Shown: one piece after another, positions 51,194 to 59,779 of the stretch
How positions within the stretch are numbered: position 1 is the stretch's first letter
Layout of the letters: each line of letters begins with the position of its first letter
Origin: Pseudomonas putida
GTDB taxonomy: Bacteria > Pseudomonadota > Gammaproteobacteria > Pseudomonadales > Pseudomonadaceae
DNA length: 64,000 nucleotides
NCBI RefSeq assembly: GCF_028682455.1
Contig: NZ_JANHLD010000001.1
Coordinates: 372,001-436,000, forward strand
Direction of reading: 5' to 3'
The notes under the pieces: model-generated
What the model saw: the letters and a program-made list of their open reading frames with translations, nothing else
Databases searched by the model: none
Told to the model about the DNA's origin: nothing
Translations under genes and position numbers: made by a program

Positions 51194-51901
51194 ATGCGTA
51201 GGATCGGTACAGATGTGATCGATCGGATGGCGCGGGCCTGTGTCTGTGCAGGCTTGTTGCTGGCGCCGCTCGGCGCGGCCCAGGCGGCTACCGAAGAAGA
51301 TCCCTGGGAGAGCATCAACCGCCCGATCTTCAGGTTCAATGACACGGTCGACACCTATGCGCTCAAGCCGCTGGCCAAGGGCTACCAGGCAGTTACCCCG
51401 CAGTTCCTCGAAGACGGCATTCACAATATGTTTCGCAACCTGGGGGACGTGACCAACCTGGCTAACAACGTCCTGCAGCTCAAGCCGCATGCGGCGGGTG
51501 TCGACACCGCGCGCCTGATCGTCAACACCACCTTCGGCCTGGCCGGCTTCTTTGATGTCGGTACCAAGATGGGCCTGCAGCGCAACGATGAAGACTTCGG
51601 CCAGACGCTGGGTTACTGGGGCGTGGGCAGCGGCCCTTACGTGATGCTGCCATTGCTCGGCCCGAGCACTGTGCGTGATGCCATTGCGAAGTACCCGGAT
51701 ACCTACACCGAACCCTACCGTTACATCGACCACGTGCCGACCCGCAACACGGCGATCGCCGTGGATGTGGTCGATACCCGTGCCAGCCTGCTCTCGGCAG
51801 AAAAACTGGTGAGTGGCGACAAATACGTGTTCATTCGCAACGCTTATCTGCAGAACCGCGAGTACAAGGTCAAAGACGGCGAAGTCGTGGACGACTTTTA
51901 A
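51194..51901 (+). CDS. mlaA: Outer membrane lipid asymmetry protein MlaA (VacJ)
   Basis: The 235-residue protein has the MlaA core: EDPWESINRPIFRFNDTVD, NMFRNLGDVTNLANNVLQ, FGLAGFFDVGTKMGL, and FGQTLGYWGVGSGPYVMLPLLGPS. The signal peptide is of Sec type ending GAAQA without a lipobox Cys, unlike E. coli MlaA. It extracts mislocalised phospholipids from the outer leaflet for return to the inner membrane. AGGAG precedes ATG 51194; it ends in a strong terminator that carries the second intron. Confidence 0.93.
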   Translation: MRRIGTDVIDRMARACVCAGLLLAPLGAAQAATEEDPWESINRPIFRFNDTVDTYALKPLAKGYQAVTPQFLEDGIHNMFRNLGDVTNLANNVLQLKPHAAGVDTARLIVNTTFGLAGFFDVGTKMGLQRNDEDFGQTLGYWGVGSGPYVMLPLLGPSTVRDAIAKYPDTYTEPYRYIDHVPTRNTAIAVDVVDTRASLLSAEKLVSGDKYVFIRNAYLQNREYKVKDGEVVDDF

Positions 51902-51915
51902 GCCTCGCGCTCCTG

Positions 51916-51946
51916 AAAAAGGCGACCCTCGGGGTCGCCTTTTTTT
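51916..51946. terminator. Intrinsic terminator of mlaA (intron target, bidirectional)
   Basis: AAAAAGGCGACC, loop CTCG, GGTCGCC then seven T. The A-run on the left allows minus-strand termination too. Intron copy 2 begins right after the T-run. Confidence 0.93.
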
Positions 51947-53868
51947 GTGTGCGCCAGGCATGGCGCGTTGCGCGTAAGCGCAACCCGCTTGGCTGTGGTG
52001 GCCAAGCGGGTGACTTGGAGGTGAAAGTCCTCTACACACCCGGCAAGGGGAAGTGTTAGCCGGAGGCAAGGGTGTCGCGGGTGACCGCGAATCTGAAGGA
52101 AGCCCGAGGCAAAATGCTGGCCTGACGAACAGGAAGCGGATAGAGGCGGCACAGCGGGGTGAGGTGGCACAAATCGCCAAAGCCCAATACTTGCACGGAA
52201 CGCTGTGACGTAGATCCGACAGGCATAAGCAGGAAGGTCGCGCGAATTACCCTGGGAGATCTGTACGTTTGCCATTGTGCTACCGCGCGTCGAAAGGCGA
52301 CGGGATGAGCGTGCAGAAGTCAGCCGAAGCCGTAGTAAGTGGCGGTTAACCGCGCCACCAAGGGCCGAACAGGTTATGCCGCCAGTAGGCGTCGCCGTCT
52401 CGTTGGTAACCGTAATGCAGAAATTTCCCACAGCGGAAACTGTCATCCCGAGCTCCGGCCAGAAGCCGAGGGTGACGCCTGACAGTGCAAAGGTATCGAC
52501 GGCGTCCGTGACGTGGACGAACGCGGAGCCGGACACGCTGATGGAGCGGGTGCTTGCACCGGCCAACCTCAGACGTGCGTATCAACGCGTGGTCAGCAAC
52601 AAGGGAGCACCGGGTGCCGATGGCATGACGGTTGCTGACTTGGCGGGCTACGTGAGACAGTATTGGCCAACCCTCAAGGCCAGGTTACTGGCCGGTGAAT
52701 ACCAGCCCCAAGCAGTGCGAGCGGTTGAAATTCCCAAGCCGCAGGGCGGCACACGGCAACTGGGAATCCCCAGCGTCGTGGATCGCCTGATCCAGCAAGC
52801 ACTGCAGCAGCAGCTCACACCTATCTTCGACCCACTGTTCTCGGACTACAGCTATGGTTTTCGTCCGGGCAGAAGTACGCATCAAGCCATCGAGATGGCT
52901 CGTGCTCATGTGACAGCGGGACACCGCTGGTGCGTGGAACTCGATCTGGAGAAGTTTTTCGATCGGGTCAATCACGACATCCTCATGGCCTGCATCGAAC
53001 GTCGGATCAAAGACAAGTGCGTACTCAGGCTTATCCGCCGCTACCTTGAAGCCGGGATCATGTCGGGCGGTGTCGTCAGCCCACGGCAGGAGGGGACGCC
53101 GCAAGGCGGCCCGCTTTCGCCGTTGCTGTCGAACATCCTGCTCGACGAACTCGACCGCGAGCTGGAGCGACGGGGCCATCGCTTCGTACGTTATGCCGAT
53201 GATGCGAACATCTATGTACGCAGTCCCCGGGCCGGCGAACGGGTGTTGGTCAGCGTCGAGCGCTTCCTGAGAGAACGTCTGAAGCTGACGGTGAACAGGA
53301 AGAAAAGCCAAGTGGCAAGGGCGTGGAAGTGCGACTACCTAGGCTATGGGATAAGCTGGCACCAGCAGCCAAGGCTGCGCGTGGCAAGGATGAGCCTAGA
53401 CCGCTTACGCGACCGGCTCAGAATGCTGCTGCGCAGCGTACGGGCTCGCAAAATGGCGACTGTCATCGAGCGGATCAACCCCGTCCTGAGAGGCTGGGCT
53501 AGCTACTTCAAGCTCAGCCAGAGCAAGCGGCCGCTTGAGGAACTGGATGGTTGGGTCAGGCACAAACTCCGCTGCGTCATCTGGCGTCAATGGAAGCAGC
53601 CTCCCACGAGGCTGAGAAACTTGATGCGCCTGGGGTTGAGCGAGGAGCGTGCCAACAAGTCAGCCTTCAATGGCCGAGGTCCATGGTGGAATTCGGGAGC
53701 GCAACATATGAACTACGCGCTGCCAAAGAAACTGTGGGACCGGCTCGGGCTGGTCTCGATACTGGATACGATTAACCGGCTTAGCCGCGTAACCTGAACC
53801 GCCGTGTACGGAACCGTACGCACGGTGGTGTGAGAGGACGGCGGGTGTGAATCCGCCTCCTACTCGAT
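51947..53868 (+). mobile_element. Group IIC intron, copy 2
   Basis: This copy has the same 1,922-nt length as copy 1, 14,920 bp to its left, and looks identical throughout in side-by-side reading, in the same orientation. It starts at GTGTGCGCC after the mlaA T-tract and ends CCTACTCGAT. EBS1-like AAAA is at 52111-52114. The 3' exon begins CCTGCAG, sharing only CC with copy 1 (CCATGATT). Confidence 0.93.
52376..53797 (+). CDS. Group II intron reverse transcriptase/maturase, copy 2
   Basis: The 473-residue translation is the same as copy 1, including YADD in the RT active site and the X domain. Both ORFs are intact, which suggests recent copying or gene conversion. Confidence 0.95.
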   Translation: MPPVGVAVSLVTVMQKFPTAETVIPSSGQKPRVTPDSAKVSTASVTWTNAEPDTLMERVLAPANLRRAYQRVVSNKGAPGADGMTVADLAGYVRQYWPTLKARLLAGEYQPQAVRAVEIPKPQGGTRQLGIPSVVDRLIQQALQQQLTPIFDPLFSDYSYGFRPGRSTHQAIEMARAHVTAGHRWCVELDLEKFFDRVNHDILMACIERRIKDKCVLRLIRRYLEAGIMSGGVVSPRQEGTPQGGPLSPLLSNILLDELDRELERRGHRFVRYADDANIYVRSPRAGERVLVSVERFLRERLKLTVNRKKSQVARAWKCDYLGYGISWHQQPRLRVARMSLDRLRDRLRMLLRSVRARKMATVIERINPVLRGWASYFKLSQSKRPLEELDGWVRHKLRCVIWRQWKQPPTRLRNLMRLGLSEERANKSAFNGRGPWWNSGAQHMNYALPKKLWDRLGLVSILDTINRLSRVT

Positions 53869-53877
53869 CCTGCAGAT

Positions 53878-54177
53878 TCAGATCAGCGTGATGATGCGCA
53901 GGCCGAGTTTTTGTTGGCCCTGGGGCTGGTCGGCGATCCATACAACTTCGGTACTGGCCTGAAGGCCCTTGAGCGCCGGGTGCTCGGAGTCGATATGCAC
54001 TTCGAGCTTGTCGCCGACCTTGAACTGACGAGGTGATTGAATCTGCATGCCGCTGCTGGAGAGGTCCAGGCAGGTGGCTGCCACGACCTGGCCCGCATGG
54101 ATAAGGCTGACACCCGCATCGACCTTCATGCGTATGAAGTCGCGTTTCTCGCTGTAGTCCGTATGCGTTGAGGTCAT
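53878..54177 (-). CDS. PilZ domain protein (single domain)
   Basis: A 99-residue c-di-GMP-binding PilZ protein. The motifs are EKRDFIRMKVD (RxxxR-type, with the Arg at the N-terminal arm), CLDLSSSGMQIQ (D-x-S-x-x-G) and LGLRII. It lies in the mlaA-rssB gap on the opposite strand, with its stop codon 9 bp from the intron end. Confidence 0.88.
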   Translation of the reverse strand: MTSTHTDYSEKRDFIRMKVDAGVSLIHAGQVVAATCLDLSSSGMQIQSPRQFKVGDKLEVHIDSEHPALKGLQASTEVVWIADQPQGQQKLGLRIITLI

Positions 54178-54447
54178 ACCGGCATCCTTCCATTGCGTTG
54201 CGGTTCGAAGGGTTTTTATAACTCCCGGCTCTTTAGCCTGTAAAGAGCAGCGGCGGGCATCGGCGTACCCTTGAAACGCCCGGCGGATGGGAGTACCGTC
54301 TGCGCCTTACAGGGCACCTCTGCTAGTTGCCGGACAGCCTGTCTTGTCCTACAACTCATAGAAGAGTGGCTAGAAGCGAATCCAGTATGCGTGCTCAAGC
54401 CTTGTCGAGCCGCCTACGCCAACCTAATTCTGGCGCCGTTTGCCCAC

Positions 54448-55632
54448 ATGCAGAAAACCAGTGCAACGCTGCTGATAATCGATGACGACGACGTCGTACG
54501 TGCGAGTCTCGCCGCCTACCTTGAAGACAGTGGTTTCAGTGTCCTGCAAGCGAGTAATGGCCAGCAGGGCCTCCAGGTCTTCGAACAGCACCAGCCCGAT
54601 CTCGTGATCTGCGATCTGCGCATGCCGCAAATGGGCGGACTGGAGCTGATTCGCCAGGTGACCGAGCGCGCCCCCGAGTTGCCGGTGATCGTGGTTTCCG
54701 GCGCAGGGGTCATGAACGATGCGGTCGAGGCGTTGCGCCTGGGCGCTGCCGATTACCTGATCAAGCCCCTGGAAGACCTCGCGGTACTGGAGCATTCGGT
54801 GCGCCGTGCGCTGGACAGGGCCCACCTGGTGCTGGAAAACCAGCGTTACCGGGAAAAGCTCGAAACCGCCAACCGCGAACTGGAAGCCAGCCTGCACTTG
54901 TTGCAAGAGGACCAGACGGCCGGGCGGCAGGTGCAAATGAACATGCTGCCGGAAAGCCCCTGGGTTGCCGACGAACTGTCGTTCGAGCACCAGATTATTC
55001 CGTCGCTGTACCTGTCGGGTGACTTCGCCGATTATTTCCGGGTCGATGAGCGACGTATCGCCTTCTACCTGGCAGATGTTTCCGGGCATGGCGCTTCGTC
55101 AGCATTCGTGACGGTGCTGCTCAAGTTCATGACCACCCGGCTATTGTTCGAATTCAAGCGCAGCGCGGCCCTGCGTGATTTCAAGCCGTCGGAAGTGCTC
55201 GGGCACATCAACCGCGGCCTGATCAACTGCAAGATGGGTAAGCATGTGACGATGGTCGGTGGTGTCATCGACGAAGACACCGGCATCTTGACCTACAGCA
55301 TTGGCGGCCACTTGCCGTTGCCCGTGCTCTATACGCCGGGCCAGGCTCATTATCTGGAAGGCCGCGGTTTGCCGGTCGGGTTGTTCGAAGAGGCGACCTA
55401 CCAGGATCATGTCCTGGAGTTGCCCCCGCAGTTCAGCCTGACGCTGCTCTCTGATGGCATTCTGGACCTTTTGCCTGGAGAAACACTCAAAGATAAAGAA
55501 GCGGCCCTGCCTGAAATCATCAAGGCCGCAGGGGGCAGCCTGGATGGGCTGCGCCAACGATTCGGATTGGCTACGCTTGGGGAGATGCCGGATGATATCG
55601 CCCTATTGGTGTTGAGCAGGAACCTTCAATGA
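54448..55632 (+). CDS. rssB: Response regulator with PP2C-type phosphatase domain (RssB-like)
   Basis: From ATG 54448 the protein has 394 residues, the length I recall for P. aeruginosa RssB. The receiver has LLIIDDDDVVRASL, phospho-acceptor Asp56 in LVICDLRMPQMGG and Lys in YLIKPLED. A coiled-coil linker precedes a SpoIIE/PP2C domain (LSGDFADYFRVDE, LADVSGHGASSAF, LLSDGILDLLPG, GEMPDDIALLVL). In the family this phosphatase acts on a STAS antagonist in a partner-switch that controls sigma-S. The start is set by the family N-terminus and the REC boundary; the open frame further upstream is rejected. Confidence 0.88.
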   Translation: MQKTSATLLIIDDDDVVRASLAAYLEDSGFSVLQASNGQQGLQVFEQHQPDLVICDLRMPQMGGLELIRQVTERAPELPVIVVSGAGVMNDAVEALRLGAADYLIKPLEDLAVLEHSVRRALDRAHLVLENQRYREKLETANRELEASLHLLQEDQTAGRQVQMNMLPESPWVADELSFEHQIIPSLYLSGDFADYFRVDERRIAFYLADVSGHGASSAFVTVLLKFMTTRLLFEFKRSAALRDFKPSEVLGHINRGLINCKMGKHVTMVGGVIDEDTGILTYSIGGHLPLPVLYTPGQAHYLEGRGLPVGLFEEATYQDHVLELPPQFSLTLLSDGILDLLPGETLKDKEAALPEIIKAAGGSLDGLRQRFGLATLGEMPDDIALLVLSRNLQ

Positions 55633-56111
55633 GTACGGGTAGAATCCAGTTCGCCGAGCAGAGCGGCACCTTTGTGCTGAAGTTTGTCGGTGAAGTGCGC
55701 CTGACCTTGTGTTCGGCGCTGGATGCGACGATTGAAAAGATCTTCACGGCGCTGAATTTCTCGGCGATCGTCATCGATCTGACTGAAACCGAAAGCATCG
55801 ACAGCACCACCTTGGGCCTGCTGGCCAAACTCTCGATCCTGTCGCGGCAGAAGGTCGGGCTGCTGCCGACGGTGGTGACCACCAATCCGGATATCTCCCG
55901 GTTGCTGCAGTCGATGGGCTTCGACCAGGTGTTCAACATCGTCGACCGGCCGATCCCTTGCCCGGAGTGCCTGACCGACCTGCCTTCCCAGGACCAGAAC
56001 GAAGACGTAGTGCGTTCCAAGGTGCTGGAGGCCCACAAGATCCTCATGGGCCTGAACGACTCCAATCGCGAAGCCTTTCACGACCTGGTCAACGCCCTCG
56101 AGCGAACCTGA
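55629..56111 (+). CDS. rssC: STAS-domain anti-sigma factor antagonist (RssC-like)
   Basis: A 160-residue protein overlapping rssB by 4 nt (ATGA). It has a STAS fold with the phospho-Ser region LTETESIDSTTLGLLAKLS near residues 52-67, and a C-terminal extension with CPEC (residues about 117-120). It is the expected substrate of the RssB phosphatase in the partner switch. The Cys pair may be a metal or redox site. Confidence 0.85.
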   Translation: MSTGRIQFAEQSGTFVLKFVGEVRLTLCSALDATIEKIFTALNFSAIVIDLTETESIDSTTLGLLAKLSILSRQKVGLLPTVVTTNPDISRLLQSMGFDQVFNIVDRPIPCPECLTDLPSQDQNEDVVRSKVLEAHKILMGLNDSNREAFHDLVNALERT

Positions 56112-56119
56112 CCTGCCCA

Positions 56120-56147
56120 ACAGGCGCCTATTGGCGCCTGTCTTTCC
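56120..56147 (+). terminator. Intrinsic terminator of rssBC
   Basis: CAGGCGCC, loop TATT or TA-TT, GGCGCCTG then TCTTTCC. It also separates rssC from the convergent truncated PhoD-like gene. Confidence 0.8.
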
Positions 56148-56150
56148 TGG

Positions 56151-57118
56151 CTAGTCCGTCGTTGCCCTTGGCGGAAACTCCGTTTTCGCAGCGCCATTGG
56201 CATTGAGCTGGAATATCTGCTGCGGCTGCCCTTGTTCATTGAAAAATACCTGGCCCAGGCCTGCGCTGTTCCACAGTCGCTCGCCGGCTTTGCAGTGCGC
56301 GGGCGTGCGTGGAATAACCTCCATCTCGCGCCGCTTGGTCAGCCAGTTGAGCGGTGAGCGGGGTGCATAGAGCCAGCGATTGAGGCGGTCGAACACATCC
56401 AGCAGGCGCCGCGGGAACTCGTTCTTGATGCCGCTGCTGGTGATCTGCCACAAGTGCGGGCTGCGTTGGCGGTGGCGTATCAGCACTTCGTAGACGAAGG
56501 AATAATGCACATCGCCCGACAGCACCACGTAGTGCCCCGGTGTGCGGGAGTGTCGGAAGATATTCAGGATCACCTGTGCGGCGCCGCGATGGGCCATCCA
56601 GTTCTCGGCATCGACCAGCAGTGGATACCCCAGCCAGCTGAACGCCCGCTGCACCGTCTCGATCAGCTTGACGCCAAAGATGGGGGCAGGCGAGACGATG
56701 ATGGCCGAAGGGTGGTCGAGCAAGGCCTGCTGCAACTCGCTCAGGGCTTCCCAGTCGAGCAGGCCGGATGGTTTCTTGAAGTTGCTTTCACTGCGCCAGC
56801 GGCGGGTGCGGGTGTCGAGCACCAGCAGTGGCGGGTTGCTCGGCAGCACGAACTGCCAGCCCTGGAAGCACAGCACATCGTCAATCAGGGCATCTTGCAG
56901 CGAAGCATCCAGGGCTCGGTCGGCCAGTGCGCTCTGGCTCAATGCCTGGCACTGGGGGATCAGTTCGCGGCAGGCGTCGGGGTCGTTGCCCCAGCCTTGG
57001 CACAGCAGGTAGGCCAGCAGCGCATTGCCGATGATGCGTTTGGAGAAGGGATGACCGTAGGCGGTCTCCTCCCACTGCGCCGACAAGTTCCAGTCGTCAG
57101 TGATGTCATGAGTATCAC
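56151..57118 (-). pseudogene. PhoD-like alkaline phosphatase, 5' part removed by island insertion
   Basis: About 322 residues of C-terminal sequence remain. The frame reads ITDDWNLSAQWEETAYGHPF at its start and continues through VLSGDVHYSFVYEVL, the GDxH metal motif of the PhoD family, and FFNEQGQPQQIFQL. Upstream of ITDDW the PhoD motif would be DDHDITDDW, but here it becomes DTHD preceded by CD and then unrelated residues to a stop codon at about 57156. The gene therefore lost its N-terminal part and promoter to the island to its right. ATG/TTG-like starts such as TTG 57086 are fortuitous. Confidence 0.8.
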
Positions 57119-57186
57119 AGTCGGAAGCCTGAGGAGTATGGACAGCAACTGGAAGCTAGAAAATGCAGCGTTTCCGTCGAAATCAC

Positions 57187-57208
57187 AGCTAGTCCATATG
57201 GACTAGCT
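57187..57208. repeat. Perfect 22-bp palindrome
   Basis: AGCTAGTCCAT and its exact complement ATGGACTAGCT, with no loop. It lies in the non-coding end of the island and includes the ATGGAC motif repeated nearby, so it is a candidate recombinase or GinD binding site. Confidence 0.75.
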
Positions 57209-57212
57209 CAAA

Positions 57213-57241
57213 TATGGACATTTTTTACAGAATTGTCCATA
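57213..57241. repeat. Inverted TATGGACA pair
   Basis: TATGGACA (57213-57220) and TGTCCATA (57234-57241) flank 13 nt, shaped like a tyrosine recombinase core site but also like a regulator dyad. Confidence 0.65.
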
Positions 57242-57395
57242 GGGGCTCTGCCTCGCTCAGAGCAGTGGTCACTCGCTACGGGAATCTGCGCTAGTACAAA
57301 AGCATTCCGTTGCAGCCTACCTATGGTGGGGGATTTCGCATTCGCCAAAGCCTCCGGTTGGTTAGTCTGATTTGGCATTTGTCAGGATTGAGTCA

Positions 57396-57779
57396 TTATG
57401 TTTCACTGGAATCTCCAGTAAGTGCTAGAAGTTTTGCTCTGAGCGAGTGGTTCTGATGTATAAGTGAAACAATTTGGCATAGGGCTTGTTCATAGTCTTT
57501 TTTTAGTTTCTTGATTTCATCATGGTTTGTCTTGTTTTTTTGCTTTAAGCTGTCGGGGTTGAGGGTTTGTTTGGAGGCGTTAAGTGATTGGGCTGCAGCA
57601 GCTTCGATCGCTGCAATTATTGAACTATGTTCGGTTCTGCTTTTTTTTATGGATCCTCGCTTTCGCCCCGCTTCCAGAGCAACGGTGTCCTTGTTTATAG
57701 AAGATTTTGCTGGAAGAATACGGGTCTTGCCTTCGATAATTCGTTTCAATGCCGAAAAATAATCTTCATTGCTGCTCAT
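57396..57779 (-). CDS. ginD: GinD-like small coiled-coil protein
   Basis: A 127-residue basic protein. The N-terminus EDYFSALKRIIEGKTRILPAK is followed by a lysine/arginine-rich loop and a C-terminal coiled coil (DEIKKLKKDYEQALCQIVSLIHQNHSLRAKL, split here for length: DEIKKLKKDYEQAL and SLIHQNHSLRAKL). The start codon overlaps the ginC stop by 4 nt. Size, position and helical structure fit GinD of GInt islands, a small protein required for integration and excision. The symbol rests on operon context, not on a search. Confidence 0.7.
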   Translation of the reverse strand: MSSNEDYFSALKRIIEGKTRILPAKSSINKDTVALEAGRKRGSIKKSRTEHSSIIAAIEAAAAQSLNASKQTLNPDSLKQKNKTNHDEIKKLKKDYEQALCQIVSLIHQNHSLRAKLLALTGDSSET

Positions 57780-59779
57780 AAATCCTCCATTTTTTTCAGT
57801 AGACCATATCCCTTTACACTTTCGTAGGTGGCGTCAATTTCATTTTGTAATTGGATGTATTGTGGGGAGCCTGATTCATACATTTTTTGCCCCCGCTTGA
57901 GTGTTGTAATGCCTGTTTTAATTTTCCTTAAACTGTGATCATCAAGAATTGATTTTTCGCATCCGGCACAAGCGCGAAGGATATTTGTAAAAGAAATCTT
58001 GTCACATGGCTCAATGTTTGTGCAGTGGCCAAGAGGGCCTGGTTTGTATACCATTAGTCCAGTTCTGAATTTTTGCTCAGTAACGGCTCTGTCAGTTGTA
58101 ATGATGAGAGGGCGCCCTTTGTTTCTAGCGACTTGAATTCGATTGCCCTCACCTCCCCATAAGAGGTTGTTGGAGTTGATTATGTCAGCGTCGTAGTCAA
58201 GGAATTGCGCCATTTGGCGTTCGGTTTCCAATTCATCCATCAGTTGCAACGAGTCATCAGTTTTGATGAAGTTAACAGCAAAAGCGCTGCCGCGCCGGTA
58301 ATATGAAGCCATCATTTCTGTGAATTGTTTAAATTGCACAGCCAGGGAGCCCACTGAAACGAGTTTTGATCGCGCGCAGTAAACAGCTAATGAACGCCTG
58401 CATTGATGAGTTGCAAGCGGCCAAGGCTCTGCTAAAAGCACATCTGAATCGTTACGCCAGTCCCGAAAACCGTCAAATTGTTCTAGTTCTCTGATATCAG
58501 ATTCACGCACGAGCATGTCGGGCCATCGCGCAAGCAAGCGTTTGAGAGTGCGTGCATGGCAGGCAGGAGATATTACTGGTGCGCCATCATATGCTCGAGT
58601 TATCTGTTGGACTTTCTTTAAGGCTGGAAAAAGAGGATAGCTATTGATTTTTGTTCTGTCGTACTTGAAGAGTTTTGCGCAGAGTTCACCAATCTTCAGG
58701 GCAGAGTTTATGCCTATTTGAATTATCTTGGATGTAACCCAGAATGTATCAGTATGGATTTGACTGCCGATTTTTGAAGTGTATCCACGTAAGATGCTAA
58801 TCGCGGTCCCGCCAGCTGATATTGTTGTTAAGCTATCGGCGGGTAGGTGCCTGGCTTCATTGTGTCGCATTCCGCTAAATAAATGCACCCAGTAGAGCGC
58901 AGCGCATTGAATCTCTCCAATGTAACTGCTAAGCGCTTTCCAGTTGCTAATGGATTTGTTTGAGAAAAAAGCATCAAGGTCTAGAGCGCTCGAAGCATCC
59001 TGCCAAGAAATGGCTTTATGCTTTCTTGCTCGACGTAGTGGAGATCCATACATTGGATCTTCAATTCGCCTCGCGTACAGTTCAATGATGGCATCAGATT
59101 TAGTATTGAAATCTGTTAGTTCAGAGTGTAGTAGAATTAGTAGTGTGGCATAAAGTCGAGAAGGAATTAACTTGGTTTGCTGCGGGGCGTCTCTCTGCGC
59201 TTTCGGGTGTTTGTCATACATAGCCTGCATTAGCGATATGGTTTCGAAACTAGCTGGACCTAGGGTGAGCTGAGCATGTTTTGCTCTTATATAGTAAAGT
59301 TCTTTTATTAATCCTAAGGTAAGAAACATTTGTTTTGCGCTAAGGTGTGAGTAACTTGGGAGCAAGATCTTGCGCATATTGCGCTCTTCAAATAGTTCGG
59401 AGAGTGTAAGTCTATTTTTTAAAGCTAGTTTAGCAAATTTCCTTAGTTCTATCAGAGTGATCGAAATTGGCCTTCGAGGTTTGTGATAGAGGAATAATCG
59501 AGAGATCTGAATTTTTTTCATCTCTTCGGTGATTTCTCTAGCGATTGAGGTATCTTCTCCAGAGTGCCAGCTTGAAAAGTTGTAAACGCAACGTCCCTTT
59601 GCGTCGTATGTTTTAAGGTTCCATATGTTCTCTCCGTATTTTGATAGAATATTTCCATCTTTAGTTCGGGAAATAACAAAGTTTCGATCTAAATCGAAAT
59701 AGTCTGAAGGTTCTGCGCGATGGTCTGGTAGTTGATGGGGGTCAATAGATGAAAGTTCTAGATATGCGATGATGCTCAT
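57776..59779 (-). CDS. ginC: Tyrosine recombinase GinC-like
   Basis: A 667-residue recombinase. The C-terminal half has the catalytic order: Arg in HLFSGMRHNEARHL, His-x-x-Arg in THQCRRSLAVYCA and a candidate nucleophile Tyr in EMMASYYRRGS. The C-terminus carries a zinc-type Cys array (HCTNIEPC and ACAGCEK, spacing C-x5-C-x11-C-x2-C). The N-terminal third, of unknown fold, probably binds DNA arms. It is coupled to ginB by 4-nt overlap. Base composition is AT-richer than the chromosome. Confidence 0.8.
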   Translation of the reverse strand: MSIIAYLELSSIDPHQLPDHRAEPSDYFDLDRNFVISRTKDGNILSKYGENIWNLKTYDAKGRCVYNFSSWHSGEDTSIAREITEEMKKIQISRLFLYHKPRRPISITLIELRKFAKLALKNRLTLSELFEERNMRKILLPSYSHLSAKQMFLTLGLIKELYYIRAKHAQLTLGPASFETISLMQAMYDKHPKAQRDAPQQTKLIPSRLYATLLILLHSELTDFNTKSDAIIELYARRIEDPMYGSPLRRARKHKAISWQDASSALDLDAFFSNKSISNWKALSSYIGEIQCAALYWVHLFSGMRHNEARHLPADSLTTISAGGTAISILRGYTSKIGSQIHTDTFWVTSKIIQIGINSALKIGELCAKLFKYDRTKINSYPLFPALKKVQQITRAYDGAPVISPACHARTLKRLLARWPDMLVRESDIRELEQFDGFRDWRNDSDVLLAEPWPLATHQCRRSLAVYCARSKLVSVGSLAVQFKQFTEMMASYYRRGSAFAVNFIKTDDSLQLMDELETERQMAQFLDYDADIINSNNLLWGGEGNRIQVARNKGRPLIITTDRAVTEQKFRTGLMVYKPGPLGHCTNIEPCDKISFTNILRACAGCEKSILDDHSLRKIKTGITTLKRGQKMYESGSPQYIQLQNEIDATYESVKGYGLLKKMEDL

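Larger units (their letters stand above)
57119..57395. mobile_element. Left end of GInt island: repeat-rich, non-coding
   Basis: The DNA between the truncated gene and ginD carries a 22-bp palindrome (57187-57208), an inverted pair of TATGGACA/TGTCCATA (57213-57241), and a further TATGGACAGC (57137-57146). No gene or clear terminator is seen. This is the expected location of the left attachment site. The boundary at about 57105-57119 is inferred from loss of phosphatase homology. Confidence 0.65.

Noticed and set aside
37027..53868. IS-type transposon flanking a composite element
   Set aside because: The paired repeats encode a reverse transcriptase and end in domain V/VI RNA, without terminal inverted repeats or target duplications, so they are introns.
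57276..57395. Terminator for the gin operon
   Set aside because: No stem with a following T-tract is found after ginD; the nearby dyads lack T-runs.
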